Origin: an uncultured Lachnospiraceae bacterium
Lineage (GTDB): Bacteria > Bacillota > Clostridia > Lachnospirales > Lachnospiraceae
Direction: 5' to 3'
DNA length: 60,482 nucleotides
NCBI GenBank assembly: GCA_947576945.1
Contig: CANPTH010000020.1
Span: 1 to 60,482, forward strand
A program made the position numbers and the translations under genes. Shown here one piece after another: positions 18,363-26,571 of the stretch; the first letter of the stretch is position 1; every line of letters begins with the position of its first letter. A model generated the notes under the pieces. That model searched no databases and was not told the DNA's origin. It saw only the letters and a program-made list of their open reading frames with translations.

Positions 18363-18662
18363 ATGACAAGTAAACAGAGAGCCTACTTAAAGAGTCTGGC
18401 TAACAATCTAAATCCGGTTTTTCAGGTCGGGAAATCCAGCCTGACACCGGAGTTTACGAAGGGAATAGAAGAAGCCTTCAATACGAGAGAGTTACTCAAG
18501 ATTGCGGTACTGAAGAACTGTTTTGACGATCCGAACGAGATTGCACAGGTGGTTGCTGAGAGAACACATTCTCAGGTTGTGCAGGTGATTGGCAAGAAGA
18601 TTATCCTGTACAAACCGGATAAGAAAAATCCGAAGATCATACTGCCGAAAGAAAATGCATGA
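18363..18662 (+). CDS. yhbY: YhbY/CRM-domain RNA-binding protein
   Basis: This 99-residue single CRM-domain protein (TSKQRAYLKSLANNLNPVFQVGK, KIAVLKNC) associates with the 50S precursor in other bacteria. The ATG at 18363 lies behind TTGAGGTATATT. The obgE-yhbY-nadD-yqeK-rsfS order is conserved in Bacillota, which supports the call. Confidence 0.93.
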   Translation: MTSKQRAYLKSLANNLNPVFQVGKSSLTPEFTKGIEEAFNTRELLKIAVLKNCFDDPNEIAQVVAERTHSQVVQVIGKKIILYKPDKKNPKIILPKENA

Positions 18663-18687
18663 CGTCGGCATAGTAAGGAGGCTGCAT

Positions 18688-19290
18688 TTGAAAAGAGCAG
18701 GCATCATGGGCGGAACGTTTAATCCGATCCACAATGGGCATCTGACCCTTGCCGGGAAGGCGAGAGAACAGTTTGCACTGGATGAAATTCTCTTTATGCC
18801 CTGCGGGGAGCCTTATATGAAGGCGGCGCAGAGGGTAGAAGCAGCACGGACACGTGCCGAGATGACGGCTCTGGCGATTCAGGATGAACCGTATTTTACC
18901 CTGTCCATGATAGAGATCGAGCATTCTGGAAATACTTACACATATGAGACGCTGGATCGCTTGAAACAGGAAAATCCGAATACGGAATATTACTTTATTC
19001 TGGGTGCAGACAACCTTTTCCAGATTACAAAATGGGCAAACCCGGAACGTATCTTTGCAAATTGCCGTCTGCTTGCGGCGGTACGGGATGATAAGACCGT
19101 TGCAGATATGGAATCGCAGATCAGATATCTGGAACAGACATATCAGGCTGTCATCTTTTTACTGAAAATCGACTGTATGGACATCTCCTCTTCACAGATC
19201 CGCCGTAAAGTCGCGGACGGAATCTCCATAGATGCGGATGTCCCTGCATCTGTCAGAGATTATATAGTGGAGAAAGGGTTGTATTTATGA
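18688..19290 (+). CDS. nadD: nicotinate-nucleotide adenylyltransferase
   Basis: This 200-residue protein catalyses NaMN + ATP to NaAD in NAD synthesis. The nucleotidyltransferase motifs GGTFNPIHNGHL (residues 8-19) and ISSSQIRRKV near residue 170 are intact. The start is probably TTG at 18688, 7 nt after AAGGAG; no ATG is better placed until codon 7. It overlaps yqeK by 4 bp (ATGA). Confidence 0.94.
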   Translation: MKRAGIMGGTFNPIHNGHLTLAGKAREQFALDEILFMPCGEPYMKAAQRVEAARTRAEMTALAIQDEPYFTLSMIEIEHSGNTYTYETLDRLKQENPNTEYYFILGADNLFQITKWANPERIFANCRLLAAVRDDKTVADMESQIRYLEQTYQAVIFLLKIDCMDISSSQIRRKVADGISIDADVPASVRDYIVEKGLYL

Positions 19291-19889
19291 AAGCGATGAA
19301 CCTTGCGAAACTCAGGAAAGAAATGGAGCAGACGTTGGAGCGCAAGCGTTACGAACATACCCTAGGGGTTGCTTATACGGCTGCGAATCTGGCCATGGTA
19401 CACGGTGTAGATGTGGAGAAAGCGCTGATCGCAGGCATGCTGCATGACTGTGCCAAATGTATGAGCCATCACAAGCAGATTTCCCTGTGTAGAAAGAACA
19501 AGATGATGTTATCCGAGATTGAGACAGAGAACCGTTCCCCGCTGCTTCATGCAAAGGCAGGAAGTTGTCTGGCACGGAAGAAGTATGGAATAACAGACGA
19601 AGAGATTCTGCAGGCTATCAGTTATCACACTACCGGCAGACCGCATATGAGTCCATTGGAAAAGGTTATTTATATTGCAGATTATATTGAACCAGGTCGT
19701 GAACGGGCCAAACGAAGCTACGCAGATGTTCAAAGTCTGCAGGAAGTACGGAAGACAGCATATCAGGATCTTGACAGGACCCTGTGCAGAATCTTAAGCG
19801 ATACGCTGGATTATCTTTCCCGCAAGGGCGGTAAGATAGATTCCATGACGCGGGATACTTACGAATACTATTGTCAGATACATCAGTGA
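19287..19889 (+). CDS. yqeK: HD-domain Ap4A hydrolase-like protein YqeK
   Basis: This 200-residue HD-superfamily phosphohydrolase has the metal ligands EHTLGV, LHDCAK, LLHAKAG and YIADYIEPGR. YqeK enzymes split diadenosine tetraphosphate symmetrically. Translation is coupled to nadD through the 4-bp overlap. Confidence 0.93.
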   Translation: MKAMNLAKLRKEMEQTLERKRYEHTLGVAYTAANLAMVHGVDVEKALIAGMLHDCAKCMSHHKQISLCRKNKMMLSEIETENRSPLLHAKAGSCLARKKYGITDEEILQAISYHTTGRPHMSPLEKVIYIADYIEPGRERAKRSYADVQSLQEVRKTAYQDLDRTLCRILSDTLDYLSRKGGKIDSMTRDTYEYYCQIHQ

Positions 19890-19917
19890 AGTAATTGAGA
19901 AAGAGAGAATATATAAT

Positions 19918-20259
19918 ATGAACAGTAAAGAAATAGCCAGGCTTGCCATCAAGGCTCTGGAAGATAAAAAAGCGGAAGAGATCAAAACGATCGATATCAG
20001 TGAGGTCTCTGTTATTGCCGATTATTTTATTATAGCCAATGGAACGAACCACAGCCAGATCCAGGCGCTTTCCGATCATGTGGAGGAAACCCTTGGTAAA
20101 GCAGGAGTACCGCTTCGGCAGATAGAGGGCTATCAGAACGCCAACTGGGTGCTGTTGGATTTCCATGATGTGATTATTCATATTTTTGATAAAGAAAACC
20201 GTCTTTTCTACGATCTGGAGCGTATCTGGAGAGACGGAAAACAAATAGAATCTCTTTAG
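19918..20259 (+). CDS. rsfS: ribosomal silencing factor RsfS
   Basis: This 113-residue protein of the Iojap/RsfS family (IDISEVSVIADYFIIANGTNHSQIQALSDHVEE in part, DVIIHIFDKENRLFYDLERIW) blocks 50S-30S joining by binding L14 in starvation. It is the last gene of the operon and is followed by a terminator 7 bp downstream. Confidence 0.95.
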   Translation: MNSKEIARLAIKALEDKKAEEIKTIDISEVSVIADYFIIANGTNHSQIQALSDHVEETLGKAGVPLRQIEGYQNANWVLLDFHDVIIHIFDKENRLFYDLERIWRDGKQIESL

Positions 20260-20265
20260 CACATC

Positions 20266-20303
20266 GAAAATCCCGGCACTGTATCCACAACGCCGGGATT
20301 TTC
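20266..20303. terminator. bidirectional terminator after rsfS
   Basis: A perfect 12-bp stem, GAAAATCCCGGC with GCCGGGATTTTC, closes a 14-nt loop. Ts lie on both 3' sides, so it can end transcription from rsfS and from the converging DUF378 gene. Confidence 0.85.
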
Positions 20304-20346
20304 TGTAAAATCTGATCAAATCTGGTTTATAGACGGCTGAACCTAA

Positions 20347-20568
20347 CTACGATTCAGCTTCCCTGACATCGCCGCCGGCATACATATAAAATGTAATGAT
20401 ATAAAGACCGGCAATACCTACCAGGGCATAAATAATTCTTGAAAACCATGACATGTTACCAAAGACAAAAGCCACAAGGTCAAAACTGAAAAGACCAATC
20501 AGTCCCCAGTTAATGGCACCGATAATGGCAATCGTCAGTGCAAGACAATCCAAACCTTTATTTTTCAT
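20347..20568 (-). CDS. DUF378 small membrane protein
   Basis: This 73-residue protein has two membrane helices and the DUF378 signature GAINWGLIGLFSFDLVA. It is an inner-membrane protein of unknown function, common in Bacillota. The ATG at 20568 follows GGAGG at 5 nt spacing. Confidence 0.88.
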   Translation of the reverse strand: MKNKGLDCLALTIAIIGAINWGLIGLFSFDLVAFVFGNMSWFSRIIYALVGIAGLYIITFYMYAGGDVREAES

Positions 20569-20771
20569 AATTACCTCCATTCCGAAGCGTCACAAATTCT
20601 GACTGAACCTGTTCAGTTAGTTGAACTAAATTGCTCATCAGAGAATTTATTCAACCTTCCTCCACTCTAAGGCATCTTCTGAAAGTATCTTACAGGCTTT
20701 CAGGACGGCCCCAGTGTAAAATAAAGGATTTTACTGTCTATAGCTATAGAGAAAAACCCCAGGTAAAACAT

Positions 20772-20808
20772 AATAGCAACTGCTCGGATTAACCAAACAG
20801 TTACTATT
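20772..20808. other. hairpin in the lexA-DUF378 gap
   Basis: AATAGCAACTG (20772-20782) pairs with CAGTTACTATT (20798-20808), apart from one position. The 20569-20996 gap is otherwise without a convincing gene: the one open frame (20812-21042) overlaps the lexA 3' end antisense and has no ribosome site. The hairpin could be a terminator, but its U-tract is poor. Confidence 0.35.
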
Positions 20809-20996
20809 ATTATGGCAAACTGGTTCATTGCTATACTGGAAAATAAACCAATAGAAACCTATGTCAAAAAATTTCAAATAAGCATATCACTTAATATCCA
20901 TGGTCAGGGTCGAAGAGTCGGAATGAAAGCAACGCAGCAGGGGATGAAATTGATTCTTTACCGACCATGTGTACCTTTGTCCACTGAGGGTAACAA

Positions 20997-21614
20997 TCAA
21001 CGATACAATCTGAAAACACCAAAAACCTTCCCCAGAATCTGACAATTCTCTACAATGATGGGATCCATCGAATCATTCTCCGGCTGCAGACGGATATGGC
21101 CATTTTCCTTATAAAAGGTCTTAACCGTAGCAGAGTCATCAATCAGTGCAACCACGGTATCTCCGTTATCAGCCGTCTGGCAGCACTTCACAAAAATCTG
21201 GTCGCCGTTAAAGATCCCCACATTGATCATGGAATCCCCTTTCACTTTCAAGGCGAAAGATTCACCGCCGGGCACCATATCCGCCGGAACAGGGAAATAA
21301 CTCTCTATATTCTCTTCCGCCAAAATGGGCTGACCTGCCGCCACCTGTCCAATCACCGGAATCGAAACCATCTCGGTACGTACCATTTGAAAATTATCGT
21401 CGCAGATTTCAATCGCGCGCGGTTTCGTAGGGTCACGCCGGATGTAACCGTTCTTCTCCAACGTCTCCAGATGAGAGTGCACGGAAGATGTGGATTTCAG
21501 ATTCACAGCTTCGCAGATCTCACGGACTGCGGGCGGATAGCCTCTCTTTAAGATCTCATCTTTGATATAATTGAGGATCTGCTGCTGCTTTGCAGTAATC
21601 TTACCATATCCCAT
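20997..21614 (-). CDS. lexA: SOS repressor LexA
   Basis: This 205-residue protein has an N-terminal winged helix ([31 protein letters not shown]), the self-cleavage bond Ala93-Gly94 and a catalytic dyad of Ser128 (KGDSM) and Lys165 (ATVKTF). RecA-stimulated autocleavage derepresses the SOS genes. The ATG at 21614 is behind AAAGGATAAGG. Three GAAYATTTGTTC boxes in the divergent promoter region show autoregulation. Confidence 0.97.
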   Translation of the reverse strand: MGYGKITAKQQQILNYIKDEILKRGYPPAVREICEAVNLKSTSSVHSHLETLEKNGYIRRDPTKPRAIEICDDNFQMVRTEMVSIPVIGQVAAGQPILAEENIESYFPVPADMVPGGESFALKVKGDSMINVGIFNGDQIFVKCCQTADNGDTVVALIDDSATVKTFYKENGHIRLQPENDSMDPIIVENCQILGKVFGVFRLYR

Positions 21615-21678
21615 AAATAATAACCTTATCCTTTCAATTCTAAATATATCAGTCATAGAAAAACTTTATCCATGTTTA

Positions 21679-21706
21679 TCATAGCATATTAAGCATCAGA
21701 AAGCAA
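21679..21706 (-). promoter_or_regulatory. lexA promoter
   Basis: On the minus strand TTGCTT (21706-21701) and TATGAT (21684-21679) are 17 bp apart, with a LexA box 12 bp upstream of the -35. Confidence 0.6.
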
Positions 21707-21717
21707 ACGTATATTCA

Positions 21718-21729
21718 GAATATTTGTTC
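21718..21729. promoter_or_regulatory. LexA (SOS) box 1
   Basis: GAATATTTGTTC, close to the Gram-positive GAAC-N4-GTTC consensus, upstream of the lexA promoter. Confidence 0.8.
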
Positions 21730-21749
21730 GATTATTTTGCCTTGCAGTA

Positions 21750-21778
21750 TTGACAGTCGAATATTTGTTCGATATAAT
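21750..21778 (+). promoter_or_regulatory. SOS promoter of the YneA-like gene with LexA box 2 in its spacer
   Basis: A perfect TTGACA (21750-21755), 17-bp spacer and TATAAT (21773-21778). The spacer holds the LexA box GAATATTTGTTC (21759-21770), so bound LexA must block RNA polymerase. This promoter reads toward the LysM gene at 21896. Confidence 0.88.
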
Positions 21779-21790
21779 ATCAACCATAAA

Positions 21791-21802
21791 GAACATTTGT
21801 TC
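21791..21802. promoter_or_regulatory. LexA (SOS) box 3
   Basis: GAACATTTGTTC, the best match of the set to the GAAC-N4-GTTC consensus, just downstream of the -10 of the YneA-like gene's promoter. Confidence 0.85.
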
Positions 21803-21895
21803 GCAACGTACGTTTGTTGTATATAAGTAACTAAAGAAGGAAATCTGAACACGAAGAAAAACACAGAGTAACGGCTGAGAAAGCAGGTGAAAGTA

Positions 21896-22309
21896 ATGTA
21901 TGCAGAGAATCTGAAGGTAAACAGATATATGACTACAGAAAATCAAAGGAGTGAGCAGAGAATCATTCAAAACAGAATTCGAAGACAGCAAGAGATGAAG
22001 AGGCATCTGCAGATGTTTCTTGTAACGATCTGTCTGATTACTGTATGCTCTTTTACCCTGAGCGCTTTCCGTTCCAATGCAAAGAATGGCCTGAGTACTT
22101 CCGATAAGTATTACAAGAGTATCACGATATCCAATCATGATACTCTATGGTCAATCGCTGAACAGTACATGGATGCTGAACATTATGATTCCATTCAGGA
22201 TTATATTGATGAGGTCAGACAGATGAATTCTCTGACGGGTGACTTCATCCATTACGGAGAGTATCTGGTCATTCCTTATTATAACGCTGCAAGCAGTGTG
22301 CATGAATAA
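21896..22309 (+). CDS. YneA-like SOS cell-division inhibitor (LysM protein)
   Basis: This 137-residue protein has a basic cytoplasmic start, one membrane segment (MFLVTICLITVCSFTLSAF) and an extracellular LysM domain (KSITISNHDTLWSIAEQYM...YLVIPYY). The gene is divergent from lexA and driven by a LexA-box promoter. That is the arrangement of Bacillus yneA, whose product delays septation during DNA damage. Sequence similarity to YneA is in architecture rather than detail. The ATG at 21896 follows AGGTGA; a GTG nine bases earlier is also possible. Confidence 0.75.
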   Translation: MYAENLKVNRYMTTENQRSEQRIIQNRIRRQQEMKRHLQMFLVTICLITVCSFTLSAFRSNAKNGLSTSDKYYKSITISNHDTLWSIAEQYMDAEHYDSIQDYIDEVRQMNSLTGDFIHYGEYLVIPYYNAASSVHE

Positions 22310-22350
22310 TCTAACCATACCGCTATCAATAATTATTCCGGAAGACGGGG

Positions 22351-23418
22351 TCATTGTTCGGGCAGATTCTCACGCAGCTTTACCTGTCGGGCAGCATAGC
22401 GGCGTCTGTCATCCTCCAAAGCGGCGTAATGCTTTCTGGTGGTATTGACATCTTTATGCCCAAGCACATCCGCCACCAGATAGATATCTCCGGTTTCTTT
22501 ATAAAGAGAGGTGCCATAGGTACTTCGAAGCTTATGAGGCGTGATCTTTTTGAGCGTTGTCACGGTAGAAGAATATTTCCTGACCATATTCTCTACAGCA
22601 CGCACAGACATTCGGCGGTTTTGCAGGGAAAGGAAAAGCGCATTTTCATGTCCGGACTGAGGTATGATATGATGACGTTCTTCAAGATAATTTTGCAACG
22701 CATCTTCCACCTCTTCACCAAAATAGATGACAGCCTCATAACCGCCCTTTCGAAGGATACGAATGCCATTGTTTCTGAAATCGACGTCGTTGATATCCAG
22801 GCCAACGCACTCCGAGACACGAATGCCTGTCCCCAGCAGGAGCGTGAGAATAGCGACATCTCTTATTTTTGTTGCCTGATGAAAGCGTTTCTGCGCCGTG
22901 GTGAGTCCCGTTCCGTCTTCCACCTGATCCAGAAGGATCGCCACTTCAGCCGGGTCAAGACGAATAATTTCTTTTTCATGCAGCTTTGGCAGCGGAACGA
23001 GTACAGCCGGATTTTTTTCGATCAGCTCCGCCTGGAAATAGTAATTATAAAAACTTCTGAGGGAAGCCAGTTTTCTCTTTTTGCCCCGTTCATCATTGCT
23101 GTATTCCTGGCCGTCTTTCTGATAATAGCTGAGATATTCCATATACTCTTCGATATCTTCTCTGGTGAGCTGCTCCAGCAGGGAGAGTGGAAACTCCCGG
23201 ATCTCCATGCTTGCCAGGCTCTTGTTATTATCGTGCAGATATTCGAAGAAGACTCTGATATCATAAGCATAGGCCAGCCTTGTTCTTGGCGAGGTATACT
23301 CGCTGATACCACGGAAGAACTGTTTGCAGAAGGGCGGAAGCGTCTCCAGCACTTCGCGCATTTTTGCAATATTATCAATACTTTGTTTGGTATGGTAATT
23401 GTTGTTTTTTGCATTCAT
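22351..23418 (-). CDS. tyrosine recombinase (XerC/D-like)
   Basis: This 355-residue protein has a SAM-like N-terminal core-binding domain and a catalytic domain with the tetrad GTGIRVSE (Arg), HKLRSTYG (His, Arg), VLGHKDVNTT (His) and the nucleophile Tyr in TRKHYAAL. It could serve chromosome dimer resolution or act on a mobile element. Unlike housekeeping xerC it lies behind ttcA in an operon whose promoter contains a LexA box. It has a linker longer than usual between the domains. Confidence 0.88.
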   Translation of the reverse strand: MNAKNNNYHTKQSIDNIAKMREVLETLPPFCKQFFRGISEYTSPRTRLAYAYDIRVFFEYLHDNNKSLASMEIREFPLSLLEQLTREDIEEYMEYLSYYQKDGQEYSNDERGKKRKLASLRSFYNYYFQAELIEKNPAVLVPLPKLHEKEIIRLDPAEVAILLDQVEDGTGLTTAQKRFHQATKIRDVAILTLLLGTGIRVSECVGLDINDVDFRNNGIRILRKGGYEAVIYFGEEVEDALQNYLEERHHIIPQSGHENALFLSLQNRRMSVRAVENMVRKYSSTVTTLKKITPHKLRSTYGTSLYKETGDIYLVADVLGHKDVNTTRKHYAALEDDRRRYAARQVKLRENLPEQ

Positions 23419-23442
23419 ATAAAATACCTTTCTGCCTGTTTG

Positions 23443-24171
23443 TCATTTACCCGATGGGAGCCCCCATCCATCCAGAGCTTTACTCTGAATTGCAGTAAAC
23501 ATTCTTTCCTTGACGCCTGGGGATTCAAGATTAATCTCACGTACAAGATTCTTGATATATTCCCGTTTTGTATGACCGTCTGCCGGACAGGGACTTTTTA
23601 CGACAGGAACCTCATACTTATTGACGAAACCAATCACATCCGCCTCGTTCATATAGATCAGGGGCCTTATTACTGTGATATCAGTGCGGTCCAGATAAGT
23701 GACAGGACGGAAAGTATGGAATCTGCCTTCATAGACCAAGGACATCATCATTGTTTCCACTACGTCGTCTTTATGGTGGGCATAGGCTACCTTATTACAG
23801 CCCATCGCCTTCATGGCATCATTAAGGGCGCCTTTACGCATTTTGGCACACAGGGAACAGGGATTGCTTTCCTGGCGGTCTTCAAATATGATCTTTGCGA
23901 TATCCGTGTGAATAATATGATACGGTACTTCAAGCGTCTCACACAGCTCGCTTATCTTGTCCAGTTTCAGATTGTCAAATCCCAAATCAACCGTGACAGC
24001 ACAAAGCTCAAAAGAATGCGGATAGAAGCGCCGCAGTCCCTGCAGGGCATAGAGCAGTGTAAGACTGTCCTTTCCACCGGAAATACCGACTGCGATTTTA
24101 TCACCGGGCTGTATCATATGATAATCGTCAATAGCCTTACGGGTAAGGCTGTATACTTGTTGTAATTTCAT
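23443..24171 (-). CDS. TtcA-like tRNA 2-thiocytidine synthetase
   Basis: This 242-residue PP-loop ATPase has SGGKDS at residues ~30-35, a CSLCAKMRKG cysteine pair near residue 105 and a further cysteine in KSPCPADGHT. TtcA enzymes thiolate C32 of tRNA using a [4Fe-4S] cluster. Family members in clostridia are not all proven to do so. It is the promoter-proximal gene of the pair with the recombinase. Confidence 0.82.
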   Translation of the reverse strand: MKLQQVYSLTRKAIDDYHMIQPGDKIAVGISGGKDSLTLLYALQGLRRFYPHSFELCAVTVDLGFDNLKLDKISELCETLEVPYHIIHTDIAKIIFEDRQESNPCSLCAKMRKGALNDAMKAMGCNKVAYAHHKDDVVETMMMSLVYEGRFHTFRPVTYLDRTDITVIRPLIYMNEADVIGFVNKYEVPVVKSPCPADGHTKREYIKNLVREINLESPGVKERMFTAIQSKALDGWGLPSGK

Positions 24172-24271
24172 TCCTGTCTCCTGTCATTATGTCCTGTATT
24201 CCTGGATCGGTTCAAGGTTGAATAAATTCTCTGATGTAAACATGTTCATTGCTACACATTTCAACAGCTAT

Positions 24272-24291
24272 ATTATACAGAATATTTGTTC
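24272..24291 (-). promoter_or_regulatory. LexA-controlled promoter of ttcA-like/recombinase genes
   Basis: On the minus strand a TATAAT (24277-24272) lies 2 bp downstream of GAACAAATATTC (24291-24280), the same LexA box as upstream of lexA. A bound repressor would cover the -10 to -35 gap. The -35 itself is poor. About 100 nt separate it from the gene start. Confidence 0.65.
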
Positions 24292-24338
24292 AGATGACAT
24301 TAATTTTTTATAAAATCTAATGCAGTTTTTGAAAATAA

Positions 24339-24347
24339 TGGTATACT
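24339..24347 (+). promoter_or_regulatory. extended -10 promoter of the AI-2E permease gene
   Basis: TGG-TATACT (24339-24347) forms an extended -10 element 40 bp before the coding start. No good -35 is seen. The LexA box at 24280 is about 50 bp upstream. Confidence 0.45.
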
Positions 24348-24387
24348 AGAGATATCTATATTAACGGCAGGGAGTGTATCTACAGGC

Positions 24388-25695
24388 ATGAAATTTAAAT
24401 TTGACAGGAAATATATCTATTGGGGTATTACGGCATTTCTGGTCATTGCAGCGAGTATTTTTTTCTATTATATTTTATTTCACAGATCCAGCCTTTCCAA
24501 CGGCCTGCGCACTCTGGTCGGTATCGCCATGCCGATCATTGACGGTTTTGTGCTGGCATATTTGATGACACCGGTTCTCAATAAGATTGAGGGCAGAGTG
24601 ATAGAACCGCTTTACAAAAGAGCCAAACTGCCGGACAACGCGAAGAGCAGGAAGCGGATTCGTGGTATATCCATGTTGATAACGGTCATTTTGATTATGG
24701 TCGTATTCTATGAATTCTTTGGTTTAATTATCCCTGAGGTGGTCCGAAGCATCCAAAGCATCATCTTTCAGCTACCGATTTATCTGAATAACCTGAATCA
24801 CTGGGCGCTGGGGCTTATGAAGAATAATCCTGACCTGGAGCAGACAGTTAATGAGCTGTTGGTACAGTATTCACCGAAACTTCTGGATTATTTCAACACG
24901 AACCTGCTCCCGAATATCAACGGCCTGGTGAAGACTCTGTCCTTAAGTGTGCTTGGCATCTTTAAGGCATTGTGGAATTTCGTGATCGGTTTTATTATAT
25001 CCATCTATGTTATGGGCAGTAAAGAGCGGTTTGCCGGACAGGCAAAGAAGATTGCTTATGCCTTGTTTGACCGCAAGACAGGTAATGAAGTAATCTCTAA
25101 TTTTCGTTTTATCCACGATACGTTTATCGGTTTTATAGGGGGCAAGATTGTAGACTCCATAATTATCGGTATTATCTGTTTTATATGTGCCAGTATCATT
25201 GGTACGCCTTACGCCATCCTTGTGAGCGTAATCGTAGGTGTGACAAATGTGATTCCTTTTTTCGGCCCCTGGATTGGCGGAATTCCCAGCGCCCTGCTGG
25301 TTCTGATGGTGGATCCGTTGCAGGCATTGTATTTTATCATTCTGATACTCGTCATCCAGCAATTTGACGGCAATATTCTGGGTCCAAAGATTTTAGGGGA
25401 TTCCACGGGATTATCCGGCTTCTGGGTTATCTTTTCCATTACGATCTTCGGCGGCTTATTCGGTGTTCTTGGCATGGTAGTCGGTGTGCCGATTTTTGCG
25501 GTATTTTACGCAGGTGTAAAGGCTGTTGTAAACAGATTGCTGCGCAAAAAAGAACTTCCTACCGATCTACAGCTTTATATGACTGTGGGTGAGATTGACG
25601 AGAAGAAGAGTTTTACCGAGTATGTTCCGGCCAAAAAGAAAAAAAAGAAAGAAGAGAGCAGTAACCATGAGATTTCTGATTCAAAGAGTGAGTAA
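24388..25695 (+). CDS. AI-2E family transporter (PerM-like)
   Basis: This 435-residue membrane protein has about eight hydrophobic segments in the AI-2E/PerM pattern, including the conserved NVIPFFGPWIGGIPS loop and a final GVLGMVVGVPIFAV helix. The C-terminus is a lysine-rich cytoplasmic tail. Members export signalling molecules or act as ion antiporters; the substrate is unknown. Its end overlaps dtd by 29 bp. Confidence 0.88.
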   Translation: MKFKFDRKYIYWGITAFLVIAASIFFYYILFHRSSLSNGLRTLVGIAMPIIDGFVLAYLMTPVLNKIEGRVIEPLYKRAKLPDNAKSRKRIRGISMLITVILIMVVFYEFFGLIIPEVVRSIQSIIFQLPIYLNNLNHWALGLMKNNPDLEQTVNELLVQYSPKLLDYFNTNLLPNINGLVKTLSLSVLGIFKALWNFVIGFIISIYVMGSKERFAGQAKKIAYALFDRKTGNEVISNFRFIHDTFIGFIGGKIVDSIIIGIICFICASIIGTPYAILVSVIVGVTNVIPFFGPWIGGIPSALLVLMVDPLQALYFIILILVIQQFDGNILGPKILGDSTGLSGFWVIFSITIFGGLFGVLGMVVGVPIFAVFYAGVKAVVNRLLRKKELPTDLQLYMTVGEIDEKKSFTEYVPAKKKKKKEESSNHEISDSKSE

Positions 25696-26119
25696 TGCAA
25701 AGGTATCGGTCGAGGGGTGTACAATCGGTGCAATCAGCCAGGGGCTATGTGTATTTGTTGGGGTCTCTAACACAGATACAAAAGAGATCGCAGATAAGAT
25801 GATTCGTAAATTGATCAATTTGCGTATTTTCAGTGATGAAAATGATAAAACAAATTTAAATTTATCGTCTGTCAGAGGTGGATTGTTAATTATTTCACAA
25901 TTTACGTTGTATGCAGATTGCAGGCATGGAAACCGTCCGTCTTTTATCGACTCCGGAAAGCCTGATCTGGCCAAGGAACTTTATGAATATATCATTGAGA
26001 AATGCCGTGAATCCGTTCCAAAGGTTGAACATGGTGAATTTGGCGCCGTGATGGAGATTTCCCTTGTCAATGACGGACCGTTTACAATTTGGCTGGATTC
26101 AGAGGCGCTGGGATTTTAA
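25667..26119 (+). CDS. dtd: D-aminoacyl-tRNA deacylase
   Basis: This 150-residue protein has the signature NLSSVRGGLLIISQFTLYAD (in part) and the GPFTIWLDS cross-subunit loop. It removes D-amino acids wrongly loaded onto tRNA. The ATG at 25667 lies inside the 3' end of the permease gene behind GAAGAGAGCA, so translation is likely coupled. Confidence 0.95.
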   Translation: MRFLIQRVSNAKVSVEGCTIGAISQGLCVFVGVSNTDTKEIADKMIRKLINLRIFSDENDKTNLNLSSVRGGLLIISQFTLYADCRHGNRPSFIDSGKPDLAKELYEYIIEKCRESVPKVEHGEFGAVMEISLVNDGPFTIWLDSEALGF

Positions 26120-26166
26120 AGTATTTTCATGATTGGTTATCCCATTAAATTTGTAGGAGGCAAATA

Positions 26167-26418
26167 ATGTCCGGTGGTATTTTATTTATAACGGTGATCA
26201 TCATAATCGCAATTTATTTTTACATGCGTCATACGTCCAGGAAACGAAGACGCGCTACAGATGAGATCAATACGGTTCGTCATTACCGGGAAAATTATCT
26301 GAACTATGGTTCGGATCGAAAAAGACAGACAAAACAAATTGACAAAAACAACGGCTACCGGACTTATGTGACGAAATATAACAGCAACGAGGATTTCCGG
26401 GAACGAAAGGGGTTATGA
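26167..26418 (+). CDS. small single-span membrane protein
   Basis: This 83-residue protein has one N-terminal membrane helix (ILFITVIIIIAIYFYM) followed by a basic tail rich in Arg, Lys and Tyr. The ATG follows a strong TAGGAGG. It lies 47 bp after dtd and is probably co-transcribed with it. No family is recognised. Confidence 0.65.
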   Translation: MSGGILFITVIIIIAIYFYMRHTSRKRRRATDEINTVRHYRENYLNYGSDRKRQTKQIDKNNGYRTYVTKYNSNEDFRERKGL

Positions 26419-26431
26419 TGGTTTTCTTGCG

Positions 26432-26467
26432 CAACTATTCGTTAAACTTGTGTTTTGCGAATAGTTG
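26432..26467. other. extended hairpin, no U-tract
   Basis: CAACTATTCG (26432-26441) pairs perfectly with CGAATAGTTG (26458-26467). An inner AAAC/GTTT stem sits in the loop. It is located between the small membrane gene and the GNAT gene; it could be an RNA-processing element or a weak terminator. Confidence 0.45.
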
Positions 26468-26571
26468 TAGAGAACAAACCTATCTCCTCTTATTCAATTT
26501 CAATGCTGTATGACAAAGCAATCCGTATGGCATCTTTTGCACTGACATCATAATATGGAAGGATGCAGATT

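Noticed and set aside
20812..21042. 76-codon frame in the lexA-DUF378 gap
   Set aside because: No ribosome site and antisense overlap with the lexA 3' end.
22354..24165. 603-codon open frame on the plus strand
   Set aside because: It is exactly antisense to the recombinase and TtcA-like genes, has no domain and no ribosome site; it is open because of the codon bias of those genes.
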